A stretch of DNA of 18,010 bases from NCBI GenBank assembly GCA_965662565.1, contig CBFIHS010000038.1:1-18010 (forward strand). Direction: 5' to 3'. Each line of letters opens with the position of its first letter. Position 1 is the first letter of the stretch. The notes below the pieces were generated by a model. It was not told the DNA's origin. It ran no database searches and saw only the letters and a list, made by a program, of their open reading frames with translations. Positions 13,657-18,010 of this stretch are shown here, one piece after another. The translations under genes were made by a program, and so were the position numbers. The stretch comes from UBA5109 sp965662565. Its GTDB lineage: Bacteria > Pseudomonadota > Gammaproteobacteria > Pseudomonadales > Pseudohongiellaceae.

Positions 13657-15531
13657 CTAGTAATCTTCAGGAGTTAAAGGCTCAATGCTATCTGATAACA
13701 CATTACCCTCAAAATTCTCCAACAACATTTTAACATTATCATCATTATGAAAGGCTTCTTCGGCTATTCGCTGACGTTCTTGTTGTTTTTTGAGCCTGTA
13801 CGCTACTGGTGTTTCCATGCTGGGATCGAGTTCTTCTTGCTGCATGCTCAACTCAATCTTACTACCGAAGTAGTTTGACATGGACTCTTCGATCTGCTGC
13901 TGATGCCCTTCGTTAAAAACTGCAGCCTGACTTTTCTCAAGGGTAAGTATGATTTGATTATTACTCACTGTTTTTAACTGGCAATGAGCGGCAATACTTT
14001 TGGTAATACCTTGTAAATCCAAACCATAATAAAGAGAAATCCAATCTTCAGGTTTTAGACTACTCAAACTAAGTTCAGATTTGATAGCTGTCTGTGCTGA
14101 AGCAGAATGTTCAAGTTCTTTAATATCCGTGTTTTCAGATATGTTTTTGTCAGTTATTTCTTCTGAGCTAAGTGATGGCTTTTCCTTTAAAGCCTCAACT
14201 TCATTTAGTTTTTCAGGTGCTGATTGCTTATCGAGTGAGTCAGGTCTTGCTTGCGCAGAGTTAGGATTTGTAGGCTCTGTTTGTTCTGATAGGGAATCCA
14301 ATAAGGCTTCATCGGCGCTTAGCGCTGGTGATTCTTTTTCCGATTCAAAGGGTTTTACTGTCTTTTTTTTTTCGGCCTCATCAGCCGCTTGCTTCATTTC
14401 TCCAGCTTGAGAATCACCTAAAGTCGCCATGGGTTTATTAGGAACGCCATTAGGAGTAAAGGCTAGCATTCGTAATAAAGTCATTTCGATGCCAGAACGA
14501 TCATCAACAGCAAGCGGTAAATCTTCTCGGCCTTTTAAAGCTATCTGGTAATACAATTGTACATTTTCAGCAGAAAGAGATTTAGCATGTGCCAAAACCT
14601 GCTTCTTATCTCCCTGACTATTATCCAAGCCCTCCGGCACAACATGAGCGATAGCCAAGCGGTGGAAATAGGATAATAGGGCTTCTAGAACTGAAGCAAA
14701 GTCAGGCGCCTGATCAGAAGCTTTACGAATAGTTTCAAGGGCTGCCAGGGCATCCCCCAATATCAAGGCGTCAATTAGTTCGTATAAGATGTTTTGGTCT
14801 ATCGTGCCCAAAAAAGAGCTGATTTCACTGTCAGTTATTTTACCGTCACAAAAAGAAATAGCCTGGTCCAATAATGTAAGCGCGTCCCTAACACTGCCCT
14901 TAGCGGCTCTGCCAATTTGCCATAGCGCCTCTTCCTCAAACTCGATCTTTTCTTCCCCTAATATGAATTTCAAGTGGTTCATAATCATCTCAGGACTGAG
15001 ATTCTTTAAACTAAATTGCAAACATCGGGACAGGACAGTTATAGGAAGCTTCTGCGGATCAGTAGTCGCTAAGAGAAATTTAACGTGCGGTGGAGGCTCT
15101 TCGAGAGTTTTTAGCAAGGCATTAAAGCTATGCCCTGAGAGCATATGCACTTCATCGATCAGATAAACCTTGTAGCGACCTCTAGAGGGCGCGTATTGGA
15201 CGTTATCCAAAAGTTCGCGGGTATCTTCTACTTTTGTTCTTGAAGCGGCGTCGACTTCGATCAAGTCTATAAAACGACCTTCTTCAATTTCAACACAAGA
15301 ACTACAAACACCACAGGGCTCTGAACTAAGCCCTTCTTCACAGTTTAAGCAACGTGCCAGTATTCGAGCAATTGTGGTTTTACCCACCCCTCTCGTACCT
15401 GTAAATAGATAGGCATGATGTAAACGATCATTATCTAAGGCATTGATCAGCGTCTTGAGCACGTGGCCTTGTCCAGCCATTTCTTTGTAACTGCGAGGAC
15501 GCCACTTTCTTGCCAGAACCTGATAGGACAT
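13657..15531 (-). CDS. dnaX: DNA polymerase III subunits tau/gamma
   Basis: DnaX is the ATPase motor of the replicative clamp loader. The full-length product (tau, 624 residues; E. coli 643) starts MSYQVLARKWRPRSYKEMAG. It has Walker A GTRGVGKTT (45-53), the zinc-binding cysteines C61/C64/C73/C76/C79 region, Walker B VYLIDEVHM (122-130), and the sensor/arginine-finger motif LSRC (167-170). The clamp-loader domain III follows to about residue 365. Then come a low-complexity acidic/lysine-rich linker (about 365-495) and the tau-specific C-terminal part that binds polymerase and helicase. A run of ten A bases encodes K388-K390 at the start of the linker and could direct synthesis of the short gamma form (separate entry). 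No clear ribosome binding site is seen. The SRP RNA gene ends about 37 bases upstream. Confidence 0.97.
   Translation of the reverse strand: MSYQVLARKWRPRSYKEMAGQGHVLKTLINALDNDRLHHAYLFTGTRGVGKTTIARILARCLNCEEGLSSEPCGVCSSCVEIEEGRFIDLIEVDAASRTKVEDTRELLDNVQYAPSRGRYKVYLIDEVHMLSGHSFNALLKTLEEPPPHVKFLLATTDPQKLPITVLSRCLQFSLKNLSPEMIMNHLKFILGEEKIEFEEEALWQIGRAAKGSVRDALTLLDQAISFCDGKITDSEISSFLGTIDQNILYELIDALILGDALAALETIRKASDQAPDFASVLEALLSYFHRLAIAHVVPEGLDNSQGDKKQVLAHAKSLSAENVQLYYQIALKGREDLPLAVDDRSGIEMTLLRMLAFTPNGVPNKPMATLGDSQAGEMKQAADEAEKKKTVKPFESEKESPALSADEALLDSLSEQTEPTNPNSAQARPDSLDKQSAPEKLNEVEALKEKPSLSSEEITDKNISENTDIKELEHSASAQTAIKSELSLSSLKPEDWISLYYGLDLQGITKSIAAHCQLKTVSNNQIILTLEKSQAAVFNEGHQQQIEESMSNYFGSKIELSMQQEELDPSMETPVAYRLKKQQERQRIAEEAFHNDDNVKMLLENFEGNVLSDSIEPLTPEDY
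14345..14379 (-). other. dnaX: Candidate slippery/recoding site in dnaX (gamma subunit)
   Basis: The minus strand reads GAGG-CCG, then ten A bases (14372-14363), then G. In frame this is GAA AAA AAA AAG (E387 K388 K389 K390). A -1 shift at the last A-AAA-AAG, or one extra A added by RNA polymerase, gives five new residues (DSKTL) and then TGA at 14347-14345. Loss of one A gives one new residue and then TAA at 14357-14355. Both predicted gamma-like products are 391-395 residues and end just after domain III, the place where E. coli gamma ends. E. coli uses A-AAA-AAG with an upstream Shine-Dalgarno-like element; GAGG just before the run may play that part. I see no strong downstream stem-loop. 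Inference from the sequence. Confidence 0.55.
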
Positions 15532-15568
15532 GTGTCAGTGTTATGTAGTTATTGTACTTTTATATGGA

Positions 15569-15680
15569 GGTACCTCATGCCAGCCACACCCCGGCACATG
15601 CAAAAGCCGTTGCCGCTGCTCCCTTCCGGGCCTGACGGGGTTCACAACCGAGCATTGCGAGGGGACCGACAAGAGATACC
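15569..15680 (-). ncRNA. ffs: Signal recognition particle RNA (4.5S type)
   Basis: The minus strand carries the SRP RNA domain IV core, GTCAGGCCCGGAAGGGAGCA, matching the conserved GUCAGGUCCGGAAGGAAGCA segment that binds Ffh. The ends pair: GGTATCTC at the 5' end (15680-15673) is complementary, allowing one G-U pair, to GAGGTACC at the 3' end (15576-15569). This gives a hairpin of about 112 nt, close to the 114 nt of E. coli 4.5S RNA. Further stem pairing is seen between the CCCC/GGGG-rich arms. The RNA targets membrane proteins co-translationally with Ffh and FtsY. Its place directly upstream of dnaX is common in gammaproteobacteria. Exact ends are estimated from pairing. Confidence 0.93.
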
Positions 15681-15693
15681 ATAAATCATGGAA

Positions 15694-15723
15694 ATTAAGC
15701 GCCTAGCACCTAATCTCCGTCAA
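15694..15723 (-). promoter_or_regulatory. Probable sigma-70 promoter for ffs
   Basis: On the minus strand, TTGACG (15723-15718) is separated by 18 bases from CTTAAT (15699-15694). That matches the -35 consensus at five of six positions and the -10 at four of six. Transcription would begin about 7 bases upstream of the predicted mature SRP RNA, leaving a short 5' leader of the kind RNase P removes in E. coli 4.5S RNA. The same promoter may serve the downstream dnaX-ybaB-recR genes. Confidence 0.5.
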
Positions 15724-17464
15724 TAATTAAGACATGGCATTATCTGGAATTAAGCATAGGGAATCAAGCTGCGATATTGTCGGAATACGGTTTATTTAGG
15801 CTAATGCGCGCATTCAACTGCGCTTTATCAAGCAGGATGAGCCCAGAAGGCGTTAACTCATAAACCTTGTCAGCATAAACTATGGATTGAGGTCTATGCG
15901 CAACTATTACTCTGGCGATGTTCATGCGGCTCAAAGTTTTATTGATTTGTACTTCTGTGTTGATATCTAAATGACTACAAGCCTCGTCAAGAAGAAGTAA
16001 GCGAGGCTTACAGTAAAGAGCGCGTGCAAGCAAAATTCGTTGGATTTGGCCTCCCGAAAGCGCGCCTCCCATATTTCCCACTAAAGTATCATATTGCATC
16101 GGCATAGCCTCAATTTCTTTACTTATGAAAGCTTGTCGAGCACATGCTTGAGCGTAGATATAATCAGGCTCTTGTTCAAAAAATGTAATATTATCGATAA
16201 TGCTGCCAGAGAATAGAGTGTCATCTTGCAGTACCGTCGCTATTTTATTCCGGTAATTTTTTATACCGAAAGCATTCAAATCTTGACCTAGGAATCTATG
16301 CTGCCCTTGTGTTTGCCTTAGAAGGCTAGACATGATTTTAAGCAAGCTAGATTTACCACATCCACTAGGGCCAATAATCGCAATAGATTCAGATGCCCCA
16401 ACTTCTAAATTAATGCTCTTAAATAACAAAGGCCCTTCTTTAGAATACGCAAAAGCAATATCTTTCAAGCTCAATAGCGGCACATTTGATTCTAACCCAA
16501 TTTTGTTCAGAACTTTATTGTCTTGAACTTCAGGCTTATGCAAGACGATATCGGCAAGCCTCCTTAGGTGAACATCTAATAGTTTGAATTCAAAAAGTGA
16601 ATTAAGTAATGAAAACGCCCTTGTATTGAATTGATCTTTAAAGCTAAAGAAAGCGATGAGCATACCTATTGAAAGCTCATTGTTAATCACGGTGAAGCCA
16701 CCCAAGAGTACCAGCAGGATATTTTCAGCACCGGAAAGTAAATTATTAGCAAATTTTAAAACAATCTCTAATTTTTCTAGCCTAATAGTCGAGTTAATTA
16801 CATCAGTATAATGGTGCTGCCAGCTTAAGGCGCGTTCACTCTCTCTGGAAAATAATTTGATGCTCTGGATGGCTTTGATACTTTCAATAAAATGGGTGCT
16901 TTCAATTGCATTATCTTGTATCAACTCATCGTTCTTTTGCCGAAGAGAGTCAAATGATATGTATCTCACGAGCCAGTAAAGAAGCACAGCTAGAATAGCC
17001 ACAAGGGTTAACTTTAAAGAGTACATAAGCATAAGAAGCAAGGTGGCTCCAACCATAAGGCCATCCATTACGATTTCCACCACCCCAGAGCAAATGAAGT
17101 CTTGTAGATGTTTAACGGAAGAGAAAGGAGAAACAATATCCCCAACGTGCCTCTTGTTAAAATAATTAAATGGCAGACTATACAAATGACGACATATCAT
17201 GCCACCAAGTTGGAAACTTATTGTGCTGCTTAAATATAGTGTGGCGTAAGAACGTAAAAGCTCTGTGAGAGCTTTTATTAGAATGACGATAAGAAACCCA
17301 AAGCCTAATACTTCCAACAAACTAGTGTCATTATTTACCAAGACATCATCAATAAGTATTTGTGTATAGAAAGGCAAGGATAAAGTGAAACACTGTAAGA
17401 CCAACGACAGCAAGAAAAGTTGCGCAAGGTTTCTCCATAACTTTGGCAGTCCCCACCACAAATC

Positions 17465-17469
17465 AAAAA
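17465..17469 (-). other. Frameshift site in the peptide exporter gene (homopolymer of five)
   Basis: The upstream frame reads NSLKFLICGGDC and loses family similarity. The downstream frame reads DLWWGLPKLWRNLAQLFLLS, the family's linker and first membrane helix. One more T on the minus strand in the run of five would join them as KFFDLWWG. A -1 ribosomal shift on the same run would also join them (KFLDLWWG), but the upstream stop codon makes mutation the simpler reading. Confidence 0.75.
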
Positions 17470-17784
17470 CTTCAAGCTATTTTGCTCATTCCTTGCAACA
17501 AAGCTATCTGAAGGAACCAGCTCCAACGCAACTCCACTAAAAAACTTACTAAGTTCTTTGTAGCTATATTGCCTTCTCCCAGCTGCTGGATCATGAATCC
17601 AAACTCGAGACCTTGAAGCTTTAGTTAAAACAACGAAATGATTCATTCCCCAATGCAAGATCGCCGGTAGTTTTATTTTTTGTAATTCTTGCAGCTCTAA
17701 GCGCAGCGGACGGGGGACTAAACGATACCCTTCTGCAAGCTGCATTAGCGACTTTAGGCTTGTTCCTTGCCCTGAGTGCCCTGC

Positions 17785-17787
17785 TTA
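17785..17787 (-). other. In-frame TAA within the C39 peptidase domain
   Basis: Coding similarity continues in the same frame on both sides: TDLHALRA, stop, AGHSGQGTSLKSLMQLAEGY. Counting against the family pattern (LRRRF-GISLKGATL), the stop occupies exactly one residue position, so a single substitution from a codon such as CAA, AAA or GAA explains it. Confidence 0.8.
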
Positions 17788-17899
17788 AGCCCGCAAAGCA
17801 TGAAGATCAGTTTTATAACCATGACTAGCAAGCACCATTGCTAGGCATACTAATCCGCACTCACTGGTTTCAGACTGAAAAATTAAAGGGGTATTGGTT

Positions 17900-18010
17900 T
17901 TAATAGAGCGTTTCATTATCGAGCATTTCCCTGATATTAAAGATGGGTTCAAAAAGCCATTCCAATAAGGTACGTCTGTCAAAAACAATGTTTACTCGAA
18001 CTAATAGGCC
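17900..18010 (-). CDS. HlyD-family membrane fusion protein, C-terminal fragment (cut by window edge)
   Basis: The last 36 codons of a gene entering from beyond the window, ending in TAA at 17902-17900. The text includes VRVNIVFDRRTLLEWLFEPI and then FNIREMLDNETLY. The RRxLLEWLFEP(I/L) segment is the characteristic C-terminal membrane-proximal end of HlyD/CvaA/RaxA-type periplasmic adaptors. These link an inner-membrane peptide exporter to an outer-membrane channel. It overlaps the start of the C39 ABC transporter gene by 17 bases, the usual adaptor-transporter order in microcin and bacteriocin export operons. The rest of the protein is not visible. Confidence 0.75.
   Translation of the reverse strand, partial: GLLVRVNIVFDRRTLLEWLFEPIFNIREMLDNETLY

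Larger units (their letters stand above)
15764..17916 (-). pseudogene. Interrupted C39-peptidase ABC transporter (CvaB/RaxB-type peptide exporter)
   Basis: If repaired this gene encodes about 717 residues, the usual length of bacteriocin exporters that cleave double-glycine leaders and export the peptide. The order is C39 peptidase, six-helix membrane domain, ATPase. Peptidase residues are present: Gln and Cys in QSETSECGLVC, His in HWGMNHFVVL, Asp in IHDPAAG. The ATPase has Walker A GPSGCGKSS, Q-loop LQDDTLFSG, signature LSGGQIQR, Walker B LLLLDEACSHLD and H-loop VAHRP. Two lesions break it: an in-frame TAA at 17787-17785 after HALRA, and a one-base frameshift near 17465-17469. The open pieces are 17785-17916, 17335-17784 (continuing the first frame) and 15764-17461 (membrane plus ATPase domains, possible TTG start). 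I chose the ATG at 17916 from the family N-terminus; AGGGA lies ten bases upstream and it overlaps the HlyD gene. Sequencing error is the alternative to true decay. Confidence 0.85.

Noticed and set aside
14081..14410. Plus-strand ORF over the dnaX linker
   Set aside because: Serine/phenylalanine-rich antisense of a low-complexity linker; no family features or ribosome binding site.
15463..15684. Plus-strand ORF across the dnaX start and SRP RNA
   Set aside because: It overlaps the structured SRP RNA and the dnaX 5' end; the conservation there is explained by the RNA.
17335..17745. A stand-alone 136-codon ORF
   Set aside because: It is the second half of the C39 peptidase domain in the same frame as the upstream piece, and its last ~40 codons are out-of-frame sequence past the frameshift. 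It belongs to the interrupted exporter.
1..18010. CRISPR array, insertion sequence, prophage genes, tRNA or rRNA
   Set aside because: No regularly spaced repeats, transposase or integrase text, phage proteins, tRNA cloverleaf or rRNA sequence were recognised on either strand.

Overview
The window is AT-rich, densely coding chromosomal DNA from a gammaproteobacterium. The evidence is E. coli/Pseudomonas-type versions of PurB, RoxA (YcfD), DusA, HrpA, YcgN, YcgL, RNase D, RecR, YbaB and DnaX, a short 4.5S-type SRP RNA directly upstream of dnaX, and a Pseudomonas-like HsbR/HsbA pair. I cannot name the genus; a marine low-GC lineage such as Kangiella and relatives is only a guess.

Layout. (1) Positions 1-3967, plus strand: a tight operon-like run of purB (5' end cut by the window edge), roxA, dusA and a TerB-like gene. 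The stop and start codons of purB and roxA share one base. (2) Positions 4006-6497: a signalling island. A response regulator/PP2C phosphatase (HsbR-like) and a STAS anti-anti-sigma factor (HsbA-like) lie on the minus strand. A 311-bp divergent spacer follows, then a PilZ (c-di-GMP receptor type) gene on the plus strand. The spacer holds a possible 42-codon minus-strand small ORF, a short upstream ORF overlapping the PilZ start, and dyad symmetries. (3) Positions 6487-15680, all minus strand: in transcription order ffs (SRP RNA), dnaX, ybaB, recR, rnd, ycgL, ycgN, a small membrane protein and hrpA. Spacings are short, there are two coding overlaps, and no convincing terminator is visible between them. 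(4) Positions 15764-18010, minus strand: the end of a bacteriocin/peptide export locus. It comprises the C-terminus of an HlyD-family membrane fusion protein and a CvaB/RaxB-type ABC transporter with an N-terminal C39 peptidase domain. The transporter carries two disabling lesions, an in-frame TAA and a one-base frameshift in a homopolymer, although its catalytic motifs are otherwise intact.

How the genes relate. Regions 1 and 3 are housekeeping: purine synthesis, ribosomal protein hydroxylation, tRNA dihydrouridylation, RNA helicase and exonuclease activity, the replisome clamp loader, recombination repair and protein targeting. Region 2 looks like a partner-switching module (phosphatase acting on a STAS protein) beside a c-di-GMP receptor. 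In Pseudomonas the HsbR/HsbA system ties flagellar sigma control to c-di-GMP. The most notable sequence-level observations are a ten-A slippery run in dnaX after which both alternative frames stop almost at once (a candidate gamma-subunit recoding site), the doubly interrupted peptide exporter, and an HsbR that ends after the phosphatase domain.
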